Positions 1 to 8,195 of a stretch of 64,000 nt of DNA are shown one piece after another. Both the position numbers and the translations under genes were made by a program. The notes below the pieces were generated by a model that was given only the letters and a program-made list of their open reading frames with translations, ran no database searches and was not told where the DNA came from. Each line of letters starts with the position of its first letter. Position 1 is the first letter of the stretch. The stretch comes from Phycisphaerae bacterium (GTDB lineage: Bacteria; Planctomycetota; Phycisphaerae; Sedimentisphaerales; Anaerohalosphaeraceae), in assembly GCA_014859965.1 (NCBI GenBank), contig JACZKQ010000186.1, positions 1 through 64,000 on the forward strand. The letters are read 5' to 3'.

Positions 1-2
1 GG

Positions 3-1280
3 CGGCGGCCTAATGTGATTCTTTATGTTGTGGACGACCAGGGGAGCACGGATGCGGGGTGTTACGGGAATCCGGTGATCAAGACGCCTGGGCTGGACGA
101 GTTAGCCGCCAACGGGACTCGGTTTACTCATGCGTTCTGCACGACGGCGTCTTGCAGTGCGAGCCGGTCGGTGATTTTGTCGGGATTGTATAATCACTTC
201 AACGGGCAGTATGGGCATCAGCACGACTATCATCATTTCAGCACCTTTGCCCGGGTGCGGTCGCTGCCGATTCTGTTGGCGGAGGCCGGGTACCGGACGG
301 CGCGGTGGGGCAAGTTCCATGTGGCGCCGGATGAGGTTTACCAGTTCGACGAGGTGATACGCGGCGGGGCGCCGGCGCAGGGGGCGGAGAATTGCAGGGC
401 GGTGATCGGGGCGGCGGATGAGCGGCCGTTCTTTTTGTATTTCTGCACGACGGAGCCGCATCGGCCCTTTAAGCGGGAGGGGTCGGATGAATTCGATCCG
501 AAGGACGTGGTTGTGCCGCCGTATCTGCCGGATTCGCCGGAGTGCCGGGGGGAACTGGCGAAGTATTATGGATCGGTGCAGCGGGCGGATGCGGGGTTGA
601 AGCGGCTGATCGAGATTCTGCGCGAGACGGGGCGGTGGGAGGATACCGTTGTTATTTACATCAGCGATAACGGGATTGCGTTTCCCGGGGCGAAGACGAC
701 CTTGTACGAGCCGGGGATGCGGCTGCCTTGTGTGGTGCGGAACCCGTTTGCCGCGAAGGCGGGCGTGGTGACGGACGCGATGGTGAACTATGCGGACATG
801 ACGCCGACGATTCTGGATTTGTGCGGGGCGACTCCGGAGGGGTATGCGTTTCACGGCCGGTCGTTTGCGTCGGTTTTGGACAAGAGCCACGCAGCGGGCT
901 GGGATGAGGTCTATGCGTCGCATACGTTTCATGAGATTACGATGTATTACCCGATGCGGGTGGTGCGGGGGCGGCGGTATAAGCTGATCTGGAATATTGC
1001 GCACGGGCTGGAGTATCCGTTTGCTTCGGATTTGTGGGCGTCGGAGACGTGGCAGGGTGTAATGAAGCGAGGGGAGAAGGTTTACGGGAAGCGTTCGGTG
1101 GAGGCGTACCTGCATCGGCCGCGGTTTGAGCTGTACGACTTGCTGGAGGACCCGCATGAGGTGAAGAACCTGGCGGACGATCCGGGGCACGCGAAGGTCT
1201 TGGCGGAACTGAAGGCGAAACTGAAGGCATTTCAGAAGCGGACGCAGGACCCGTGGATACTGAAATGGGAGTATGAGTGA
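3..1280 (+). CDS. Sulfatase, heparan N-sulfatase-like (5' end outside window)
   Basis: Sulfatases of this alkaline-phosphatase fold hydrolyse sulfate esters or sulfamates using a formylglycine made from Cys. The reading frame is open to the window edge and starts with RRPNVILYVVDDQ, the usual first strand and metal-binding Asp pair, so the start codon and any signal peptide lie upstream. The active-site motif is CSASR, with Ala in place of the usual Pro. Later landmarks are the WGKFH segment, ISDNG (metal site) and TTLYEPGMRLPCVV, which resembles N-sulfoglucosamine sulfohydrolases (SGSH-like, SulfAtlas S1_8-like). That substrate is inferred from resemblance only. It is the first of seven sulfatases in a row and is followed by a palindromic repeat. 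The GTG within NVIL is an internal codon, not the start. Confidence 0.9.
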   Translation, partial: RRPNVILYVVDDQGSTDAGCYGNPVIKTPGLDELAANGTRFTHAFCTTASCSASRSVILSGLYNHFNGQYGHQHDYHHFSTFARVRSLPILLAEAGYRTARWGKFHVAPDEVYQFDEVIRGGAPAQGAENCRAVIGAADERPFFLYFCTTEPHRPFKREGSDEFDPKDVVVPPYLPDSPECRGELAKYYGSVQRADAGLKRLIEILRETGRWEDTVVIYISDNGIAFPGAKTTLYEPGMRLPCVVRNPFAAKAGVVTDAMVNYADMTPTILDLCGATPEGYAFHGRSFASVLDKSHAAGWDEVYASHTFHEITMYYPMRVVRGRRYKLIWNIAHGLEYPFASDLWASETWQGVMKRGEKVYGKRSVEAYLHRPRFELYDLLEDPHEVKNLADDPGHAKVLAELKAKLKAFQKRTQDPWILKWEYE

Positions 1281-1292
1281 GCTGAGATTAGA

Positions 1293-1371
1293 TATGATCC
1301 GCAGATGACGCAGATGTCGCAGATAAAAGATAATTCCGTATCTGCGCAAATCAGCGTAATCTGCGGATATC
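1293..1371. repeat. Imperfect palindrome of CGCAGAT units, copy 1
   Basis: The left arm reads GATCCGCAGATGACGCAGAT and continues with GTCGCAGATA. The right arm ends AATCTGCGGATATC and is close to its reverse complement, so about 30 bases per arm can pair around an AT-rich loop. The element begins 12 bases after the sulfatase stop and ends about 30 bases before the next start. A related copy lies after the next gene. Confidence 0.85.
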
Positions 1372-1400
1372 TGTAAGACGGTATACAGGTTGGAGGCCAG

Positions 1401-2810
1401 ATGATGGACAGACGCGGATTTTTGAAGGGAGTTGGGGCGAGTGTGTTGGGGGCCGTTGTTTCGCCTTTGGCTGCGGCGGCGGCGGAGGAGCGGCGGCCTA
1501 ATTTTGTTGTGATTTTTGCGGATGATCTGGGGTATGGGGATCTGGGGTGCTTCGGGCATCCGACGCTTCGGACACCGCATCTGGATCGGATGGCGGCCGA
1601 GGGGGCGAAGCTGACGCAGTTCTATTCGGCGGCGAGCGTGTGTACGCCGAGTCGCGCGGGCTTGATGACGGGCAGGCTGCCGATCCGCAACGGTATGTGC
1701 AGCGACAAGCGGGCGGTGCTGTTTCCGGATTCGGGGGGCGGGCTGCCGGAGAGTGAGTTGACGATCGCCAGGTTGCTCAAGAGCAAGGGTTATGCGACCG
1801 CCTGCGTGGGGAAGTGGCATTTAGGGCATTTGCCGCAGTTTCTGCCGACGAGCCACGGGTTCGATTATTACTATGGGATCCCATACAGCAACGATATGGA
1901 CCGGACGGCGGGGGCGCATCGGGACGCGTGCATCGATCCGAAGGTTGAGTATTTCAATGTGCCGCTGATGCGGAACGAGGAGGTGATCGAGCGGCCGGCG
2001 GACCAGTCCACGATTACGAAGCGCTATGCGGAGGAGGCGGTGGCGTTTATCAAGCGGGCCAAGGACAAGCCGTTCTTTTTGTATCTGGCGCACAGTATGC
2101 CGCATGTGCCGCTGTTTGCTTCGGAGGATTTTGCGGATACGTCGCTTCGGGGGATTTATGGGGACGTGATCACCGAGATCGACTGGAGCGTGGGGCGGGT
2201 GCTGGATACGCTGCGGGCGGAGGGCTTGGCCGAGAACACGCTTGTGATCTTCACGTCGGACAACGGGCCATGGCTGGTGTTCAAGGAGCACGGCGGATCG
2301 AGCGGGCTCCTGCGCGACGGCAAGGGCAGCACGTGGGAAGGCGGCATGCGCGAACCGACGATTGCCTGGTGGCCGGGGACGATTAAGGGACAGACGGTCA
2401 TTACGGATATGGCGAGCACGTTAGATGTGCTGCCGACGTTTGCGGAGCTGGCGGGGGCGGACGTGCCGAAGGCCCGCGTTTATGACGGCTGGAGCATGGC
2501 GGACGTGCTGAAGGGCAAGGGGCGCGGGCGGCGGAACGTGATGTACTATTATCGCGGGACACAGCTTCGGGCTATTCGCAAGGGGCCGTGGAAGATGCAT
2601 CTGTATACTAAAACGGAGTATGTGGCGGGCAAGGTTGAGAAGCACGAACCGCCGCTGTTGTTCAACGTGGAGCGGGATCCGTCGGAGAAGTATGACGTTG
2701 CGGCCGCCCATGCGGATGTGATCGCGGATTTGAAGAAGGAGATCGCCGCGCACGAGGCGACGGTGGAGCGTGGGCCGTCGCAATTGGAGATACCTTTGAA
2801 GAAGGCGTGA
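1401..2810 (+). CDS. Tat-exported arylsulfatase A-like sulfatase
   Basis: Exported type I sulfatase of 469 residues. The N-terminus [10 protein letters not shown] is a twin-arginine leader followed by an Ala-rich h-region, with likely cleavage near residue 28. The metal-binding strand is FVVIFADDLGYGDLGCFG and the formylglycine motif is CTPSR at Cys81. GKWHLGH, TSDNG and a C-terminal ELAGADVP region are typical of the arylsulfatase A/GALNS type. The start is supported by GGAGG 4 to 8 bases upstream, and the second Met codon is equally plausible. The exact substrate cannot be read. It lies between two palindromic repeats, and its first nine residues match those of the next gene. Confidence 0.93.
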   Translation: MMDRRGFLKGVGASVLGAVVSPLAAAAAEERRPNFVVIFADDLGYGDLGCFGHPTLRTPHLDRMAAEGAKLTQFYSAASVCTPSRAGLMTGRLPIRNGMCSDKRAVLFPDSGGGLPESELTIARLLKSKGYATACVGKWHLGHLPQFLPTSHGFDYYYGIPYSNDMDRTAGAHRDACIDPKVEYFNVPLMRNEEVIERPADQSTITKRYAEEAVAFIKRAKDKPFFLYLAHSMPHVPLFASEDFADTSLRGIYGDVITEIDWSVGRVLDTLRAEGLAENTLVIFTSDNGPWLVFKEHGGSSGLLRDGKGSTWEGGMREPTIAWWPGTIKGQTVITDMASTLDVLPTFAELAGADVPKARVYDGWSMADVLKGKGRGRRNVMYYYRGTQLRAIRKGPWKMHLYTKTEYVAGKVEKHEPPLLFNVERDPSEKYDVAAAHADVIADLKKEIAAHEATVERGPSQLEIPLKKA

Positions 2811-2830
2811 GTGCAGGGTGACGGTTAACA

Positions 2831-2906
2831 TGATCCGCAGATTTACGCAGATGTCGCAGATAAAAAAAGGCTTTTAAATCTGCGAAAATCTGCGCAATCT
2901 GCGGAT
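2831..2906. repeat. Imperfect palindrome of CGCAGAT units, copy 2
   Basis: The left arm GATCCGCAGATTTACGCAGA plus TGTCGCAGATAAAAAAAG pairs almost throughout with the right arm, which ends AATCTGCGCAATCTGCGGAT. The loop is only a few bases. It begins 20 bases after the sulfatase stop. An ATG at 2905 falls at the end of the right arm and is not taken as the start of the next gene. Confidence 0.88.
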
Positions 2907-2943
2907 GAGAAGTGAGACAGCGTTCAGATTGGGAGCGAGTGAC

Positions 2944-4974
2944 ATGATGGACAGGCGCGGGTTTTTGAAGGCGGCGGGGGTTACGGCGGCGGGTCTGGCT
3001 TTGGGGGCGACGCCGCGGCTGGAGGCTGCCGCCAAGAAGCGGATAAATATTCTGTTCATCATGACGGACGACCATGCGTCGCATGCGATGAGCTGCTACG
3101 GGAGCAGGATCAACAAGACGCCGAACCTGGACCGGATCGCCCGGGAGGGGATGCGGTTTGATAACTGCTTCTGCACGAACGGGATCTGTGCGCCGTGCCG
3201 GGCGGTGGTTCTGACCGGCAAGCACAGCCACATCAACGGGCACATCGACAATACCAAACGGTTTGACGGCAGCCAGCAGACCTTCCCCAAGCTCTTGCAG
3301 GCGGCCGGGTATCAGACGGCAATGATCGGCAAGTGGCACCTCCAGAGCGATCCTACGGGTTTTGATTATTGGAACATCCTGCCGGGGCAGGGGGATTATT
3401 ATAACCCTGTCATGATCGAGATGGGCGAACGCAAAAAGTATACGGGCTACGTAACGGACATCATCACCGACACATGCATGGAGTGGTTGAAAGGGCGCGA
3501 TCCGGAGAAGCCATTCTGTCTGATGTATCATCACAAGGCGCCGCACCGCAACTGGCAGCCGGGGCCGAAGCACCTGACGCTCTACGATGATGTCACGATG
3601 CCGGAGCCGGAGACGCTGTTTGACGATCACGCGACCAAGAGCGCCGCGGCCCGCGAGCAGGAGATGACCATTGAGCGGCATTTGAACGCGGCGGATTTGA
3701 AGCTGACGGCGCCGCGCGGCCTGACGGAGGCGCAGCTTACGGCGTGGAATGCGGCGTACGAGCCGAAGAACGAGGCATTCCGCGAGGCGAAGCTCGAAGG
3801 TAAAGAGCTGGTGCGGTGGAAGTACCAGCGGTACATCAAGGATTACTTGCGGTGCATTGCGTCGGTCGATGAGAACGTGGGGCGGATGCTGGATTACCTC
3901 GACGAGTCGGGGCTGGCGGAGAATACGTTAGTGTTTTACACGTCGGACCAGGGATTCTATCTCGGCGATCGCGGGTGGTTTGACAAGCGGTTCATGTACG
4001 AGGAATCGCTGCGGATGCCGCTGCTGGCGCGACTGCCGGGTGCGGTGAAGGCGCGATCGGTGAGTGCGGACTTGGTGCAGAATCTGGATTTTGCAAGCAC
4101 TTTCCTCGACTACGCCGGAGTGGAAATTCCGACGGACATGCAGGGGCGGTCGTTCAGGAGAATTCTGGAGGGCCAGACGCCCGAGGCCTGGCGGAAGTCC
4201 ATTTACTATCACTACTACGAGTACCCGGCCGTGCATGCGGTCAAGCGTCACTACGGCGTGCGGACGCGGCGGCACAAGCTGATTCATTTCTATTACGATA
4301 TCGACGCGTGGGAGTTGTACGATCTGGAGAAGGACCCGGGTGAGACGCGGAACGTTTATGACGATCCCGCTTATGCGGGCGTGGTCAAGGAGCTGAAAAT
4401 CGAACTGGAGCGGCTGCGGGCACTCTACGGCGATTCGGATGAGCTTGCGCGGCAGCTTCGCGATGGGCTGGTGAAGGGGACGCATCCGGATTTTCAGGCC
4501 GTGTATGGCGCGGCAATCAGGAAGTCCGACTTTGGTTACGATATCACGGCCCAGGGCAGCGGGTTTGCATTGAAGAAGACGTTGCGGCCGCTGACGAGCA
4601 AGGCGGCGTTTCGGTGCAAGCTCAAGACGCTGCGGACCGACGGGACGCGTAACGGGCTGATCTGTTTCGGGGCGAGCGACCGGCCGGACGATCTGATCAA
4701 GTGCGGCGTGTACATCGGGGCGGGGGAATATGTCGTGCAGTATGGCGGGTTCGGCGGTGAAGAGATTTTGCGGACGCCGGCGAAGTTCGACAAGGACAAG
4801 ACGTTCGATGTGACGGTCGCTGTGGACTTGCATGCCCGCACGCTTGTACTGACGGTGGACGGTAAAGAAATCTCAGGGCCTTTGAAGAAAGCATGGAAGA
4901 CGATTGATCACTATGGTTACACGGCCACCTCGACAGAGACGGCGTTTAGTACGATTGCGGTTGAGGGTAACTGA
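2944..4974 (+). CDS. Tat-exported sulfatase with C-terminal jelly-roll domain
   Basis: Exported sulfatase of 676 residues, longer than usual. It has a twin-arginine leader ([12 protein letters not shown]), then [16 protein letters not shown] and an active-site motif CAPCR at Cys82, where the common Ser at position four is Cys. The catalytic domain runs to about residue 510 and resembles N-acetylglucosamine-6-sulfatase-like enzymes. It includes the planctomycete-type insertion near [14 protein letters not shown]. Residues 515 to 676 form an added beta-rich segment that looks like a concanavalin A/LamG-type jelly roll ([28 protein letters not shown]), possibly for carbohydrate binding. The start was chosen because GGAGCGAG lies just upstream and the Tat motif follows at once. 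An in-frame ATG at 2905 would put repeat sequence into the protein. Confidence 0.92.
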   Translation: MMDRRGFLKAAGVTAAGLALGATPRLEAAAKKRINILFIMTDDHASHAMSCYGSRINKTPNLDRIAREGMRFDNCFCTNGICAPCRAVVLTGKHSHINGHIDNTKRFDGSQQTFPKLLQAAGYQTAMIGKWHLQSDPTGFDYWNILPGQGDYYNPVMIEMGERKKYTGYVTDIITDTCMEWLKGRDPEKPFCLMYHHKAPHRNWQPGPKHLTLYDDVTMPEPETLFDDHATKSAAAREQEMTIERHLNAADLKLTAPRGLTEAQLTAWNAAYEPKNEAFREAKLEGKELVRWKYQRYIKDYLRCIASVDENVGRMLDYLDESGLAENTLVFYTSDQGFYLGDRGWFDKRFMYEESLRMPLLARLPGAVKARSVSADLVQNLDFASTFLDYAGVEIPTDMQGRSFRRILEGQTPEAWRKSIYYHYYEYPAVHAVKRHYGVRTRRHKLIHFYYDIDAWELYDLEKDPGETRNVYDDPAYAGVVKELKIELERLRALYGDSDELARQLRDGLVKGTHPDFQAVYGAAIRKSDFGYDITAQGSGFALKKTLRPLTSKAAFRCKLKTLRTDGTRNGLICFGASDRPDDLIKCGVYIGAGEYVVQYGGFGGEEILRTPAKFDKDKTFDVTVAVDLHARTLVLTVDGKEISGPLKKAWKTIDHYGYTATSTETAFSTIAVEGN

Positions 4975-4975
4975 T

Positions 4976-5014
4976 CGATCCGCAAATTATGCGGATGTTC
5001 GCGGATATTTTTTG
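4976..5014. repeat. Degenerate half copy of the CGCAGAT palindrome
   Basis: GATCCGCAAATTATGCGGAT followed by GTTCGCGGATATTTTTT resembles the left arm of the two upstream palindromes, but no matching right arm follows. It starts directly after the stop of the third sulfatase. Confidence 0.65.
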
Positions 5015-5067
5015 GATTGACTATTAATGTGCGGCGAGCTGTTTTGCGAGCGTCTTGGGAGGAGTTT

Positions 5068-6639
5068 ATGCGGGAATTGACACGGCGGGAGTTTTTGAAG
5101 GTTGCGGGGGTCGGGGCGGCGTCGGTTGCGGTTGCGGGCTGCGCCCAGGCCTTGGAGAAGGCGGCGGTGACACCCATGTGGAAGCGGCCGAATATTCTTC
5201 TGGCTATTTCGGATGACCAGTCGTGGCGGCATGCGTCGGCGTATGGGTGCAAGGGCATCAAGACGCCGGCATTCGACCGCGTGGCAAAAGACGGCGTGCT
5301 GTTCAGCAATGCGTATGCGGGTTCGCCGGGGTGCAGTCCGTCGCGGGCGGCGCTTTTGACGGGGCGCAACTGCTGGCAGATCGAGCACGCCGGCACGCAT
5401 GCGAGCGAATTCCCGGCGAAGTACGCGTGCTATCCGGATCTTCTGGAGGCGGCGGGGTATTTCGTTGGGTATACCGGAAAGGGGTGGGGGCCGGGCAACT
5501 GGAAGGTTTCGGGGCGGACGCGGAACCCGGCGGGCGACGATTTCAGCAAGCTTAAGAACAAGGCGCCGGCAGGCATTTCGGATAACGATTATGCGGCGAA
5601 CTTCAGGGCATTTTTGGCGCAGCGGCCTGCGGGGCGGCCGTTCTGTTTCTGGTATGGGGCGCATGAGCCGCACCGGGGATACCTGAAGGGGATCGGGCTG
5701 AAGGAAGGGAAGCAGCTCTCGGATGCGGAGGTGCCGCCGTTCTTGCCGGATGCGCCCGAGGTGCGGTCGGACATTCTCGACTACTACGTGGAGATCGAGT
5801 GGTTCGATATGCACCTTGGACGGATGCTCGAAGCGCTTAATGAAGCGGGCGAGCTGGAAAACACGCTGATCGTTGCGACGGGGGACAACGGGATGTCGTT
5901 TCCTCGGGCGAAGGCGAATGTATATGAATACGGGGTGCACGTGCCGATGGCGGCAAGCTGGCCGGCGGCGGCGCCGGCGGGCCGCAAGGTCGATGACCTG
6001 GTAGGATTCGTCGATCTGGCACCGACCTTTCTGGAGGCGGCGGGGGTTGATCAGCCTGCGGGTGAGTATGCGATGGCGGGGCGGAGCATCGTGAACATTC
6101 TGACGAGCAAGAAGGAGGAGCGGGTGGATATTTCGCGACCGGCGGTGTTCAGTTCGCGCGAGCGGCATTCGAGTTCACGGTACGACAACCTGGGGTATCC
6201 GCAGCGGTGCATGCGGAGCGGCGAGTACCTTTACATTCGCAACTTTGCGCCGGAGAGATGGCCGGCGGGCGATCCGCAGAAGTACGACGGGCAGGGTCGC
6301 TTAGGGCCGATGCACGGCGGGTATCATGACGTCGACGGGTGCCCCACGATGGACTATCTGATCGCACATCGGGACGAGGCTGACGTCGCCAAATTCTTCC
6401 ATCTGGCGGTGGACAAGCGCCCTGCGGACGAACTGTACAACGTCGAGAAGGACCCGGGCTGCCTAACAAATCTTGCGGCTGACCCGGCGTTTGCCGCGGT
6501 CAAGAAGGATCTGGCGGCGGCCTTTGAGCGCTACCTGAGGCAGACCGGCGACCCGCGCATCCTCGGGACTGGCGATGTTTTTGAGACAGACAAGCGTTAC
6601 AGTCCGATCCGCGACTTTCCGGCGCCGGACGGCAATTGA
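5068..6639 (+). CDS. Tat lipoprotein sulfatase, heparan sulfatase-like
   Basis: Exported sulfatase of 523 residues. The N-terminus MRELTRREFLK carries a twin-arginine motif, and AVAGC at Cys25 is a lipobox, so the mature enzyme is probably lipid-anchored outside the inner membrane. The formylglycine motif is CSPSR at Cys89. The segment around GKGWGPGNWKV, GDNGMSFPRAKANVYEYGV and PAGRPFCFWYGAHEPHR resembles SGSH-like sulfatases (S1_8-like). The start is set by GGGAGGAG four bases upstream. A TTG at 5017 is in frame but lies next to the repeat and would bury the Tat motif. It shares its family type with the first gene of the array. Confidence 0.92.
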   Translation: MRELTRREFLKVAGVGAASVAVAGCAQALEKAAVTPMWKRPNILLAISDDQSWRHASAYGCKGIKTPAFDRVAKDGVLFSNAYAGSPGCSPSRAALLTGRNCWQIEHAGTHASEFPAKYACYPDLLEAAGYFVGYTGKGWGPGNWKVSGRTRNPAGDDFSKLKNKAPAGISDNDYAANFRAFLAQRPAGRPFCFWYGAHEPHRGYLKGIGLKEGKQLSDAEVPPFLPDAPEVRSDILDYYVEIEWFDMHLGRMLEALNEAGELENTLIVATGDNGMSFPRAKANVYEYGVHVPMAASWPAAAPAGRKVDDLVGFVDLAPTFLEAAGVDQPAGEYAMAGRSIVNILTSKKEERVDISRPAVFSSRERHSSSRYDNLGYPQRCMRSGEYLYIRNFAPERWPAGDPQKYDGQGRLGPMHGGYHDVDGCPTMDYLIAHRDEADVAKFFHLAVDKRPADELYNVEKDPGCLTNLAADPAFAAVKKDLAAAFERYLRQTGDPRILGTGDVFETDKRYSPIRDFPAPDGN

Positions 6640-6660
6640 ACACTTCCTGAGGTCATCTTT

Positions 6661-8166
6661 ATGAAGAGCATGCAGGGGACGCGTCGGGAGTTTCTTAAGG
6701 CGACTGGTGTCGGAGCGGTTTCGTTTACGCTGCCGGCGTGGGGGGCGGCGCAAGCGGCGAAGGATGCGGCAAAGAAGCCGAACGTCTTGTTTATTGCCGT
6801 GGATGACCTGAACGACTGGGTCGGGTGTCTCGGTGGTCATCCGGATGTGAAGACGCCGAACATTGATCGGTTGGCGGCGCGCGGTGTGCTGTTTACAAGT
6901 GCGCACTGTGCGGCGCCGGCATGCAATCCGTCGCGGGCGTCGCTTATGACGGGCGTGCGGCCGTGGACGAGCGGCGTGTATCATAACCCGAACCCGTGGC
7001 GGAAGTCGCCGGTGCTCAAGGATGCGGTGACGCTGCCGCAGCACTTCATGGCGCACGGATACAAGGCCATCGGCAGCGGCAAGATTTACCATGGCGGCTT
7101 TCCCGACCCGGCATCGTGGCAGGTGTACTGGCCTTCGCAGACGCAGAACAAGCCGCCGGACCCGCTGCCCGCGGGGCGGCCGCTCAGCGGGATACCGAAA
7201 ACGGCGCATTTTGACTGGGGGCCCGTCGACGCGGACAAACGCGAGATGGGCGACTGGCAGGTGGCCGACTGGGTGATCGGGCAGTTGAAGGCGAAGCACG
7301 AGAAGCCGTTCTTTCTGGCGTGCGGGATGTACCGGCCGCACCTGCCGTGGTACGTGCCGCAGCAGTATTTCGATATGTATCCGTTAGATAAGATCACGAT
7401 GCCTGTGGTCAAGGAGGACGATCTGGACGACGTGCCTCCTATCGGGCGGAAGATGTCGGGCGGGGGCGACCACGCCAACGTGCTCAAGTACGATCAGTGG
7501 CGAAAGGCCGTGCAGGCGTACCTGGCGTCGATCAGTTTCATGGACGAGTGTGTGGGGCGGGTGCTCGATGCGCTGGACGCCAGCGCGTATGCGGACAATA
7601 CGGTTGTGGTGTTCTGGTCGGATCATGGGTGGCATTTGGGCGAGAAGCTGCACTGGCGGAAGTTTGCGCTGTGGGAGGAGGCGACGCACAACTGTTTGAT
7701 GTTTCTTGTGCCGGGGCTGACGAAGGCTGGGGGGCAGTGCACACGGCCGGTGAACCTGATTGATATCTATCCGACGCTGGTTGACGTGTGCGGGCTTGCG
7801 CCGAAGAAGGGGCTTGAAGGCGTGAGTCTGCGCCCGCTGCTCGAAAACCCTAAGGCGGCATGGGAGCGGCCCAGCGTGACCACCCACGGACGGGGGAATC
7901 ATTCAGTGCGGTCCCAGCGGTGGCGGTATATTCGGTATTCGGACGGGACGGAGGAGTTGTACGATCACGAGAAGGATGAGCTGGAGTGGACGAACCTGGC
8001 GGGTGAGGCGAAGTATGCCGACGTGAAGCGGGATATGGCCAAATGGCTGCCGACGAGCGAGGCGGCGGAGGTTGAGAAGGACGCGGCCGGCGGCGCCGAA
8101 GACGGCGGCGTGGGCGAGGTAAACCAGGCGGCACGCGCCGCGAAACGCAAGCAGGCAAGCCGTTAG
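6661..8166 (+). CDS. Tat-exported iduronate-2-sulfatase-like sulfatase
   Basis: Exported sulfatase of 501 residues, 21 bases after its neighbour and probably co-transcribed. Its leader is MKSMQGTRREFLKATG (Tat). Key motifs are FIAVDDLNDWVGCLGGHPD, CNPSR at Cys88, GVRPWTSGVY, GSGKIYHG and WSDHGWHLGEK. This set is characteristic of iduronate-2-sulfatase-type enzymes (S1_7-like). A GAGG lies about eight bases before the ATG. The last 40 residues are rich in Ala, Glu and Lys and look like a dispensable tail. The true substrate could be another 2-O-sulfated sugar. Confidence 0.93.
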   Translation: MKSMQGTRREFLKATGVGAVSFTLPAWGAAQAAKDAAKKPNVLFIAVDDLNDWVGCLGGHPDVKTPNIDRLAARGVLFTSAHCAAPACNPSRASLMTGVRPWTSGVYHNPNPWRKSPVLKDAVTLPQHFMAHGYKAIGSGKIYHGGFPDPASWQVYWPSQTQNKPPDPLPAGRPLSGIPKTAHFDWGPVDADKREMGDWQVADWVIGQLKAKHEKPFFLACGMYRPHLPWYVPQQYFDMYPLDKITMPVVKEDDLDDVPPIGRKMSGGGDHANVLKYDQWRKAVQAYLASISFMDECVGRVLDALDASAYADNTVVVFWSDHGWHLGEKLHWRKFALWEEATHNCLMFLVPGLTKAGGQCTRPVNLIDIYPTLVDVCGLAPKKGLEGVSLRPLLENPKAAWERPSVTTHGRGNHSVRSQRWRYIRYSDGTEELYDHEKDELEWTNLAGEAKYADVKRDMAKWLPTSEAAEVEKDAAGGAEDGGVGEVNQAARAAKRKQASR

Positions 8167-8195
8167 CGGTGCAGCATGTAATTGAAAGGCGGACG

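Noticed and set aside
102-1820. Long minus-strand open frame across the first two sulfatases
   Set aside because: It is antisense to clear sulfatase genes, rich in Arg and His, and arises from GC-rich codons; no domain or ribosome site.
1293-2906. CRISPR-like array from the CGCAGAT units
   Set aside because: The units are arms of palindromes, not direct repeats with unique spacers, and no cas gene is present.
2905-2943. Upstream ATG for the third sulfatase
   Set aside because: Lies at the end of the palindrome right arm and would displace the Tat leader.
5017-5067. TTG start giving an N-terminal extension of the fourth sulfatase
   Set aside because: Places repeat-adjacent sequence before the Tat motif; the ATG at 5068 has a near-perfect ribosome site.
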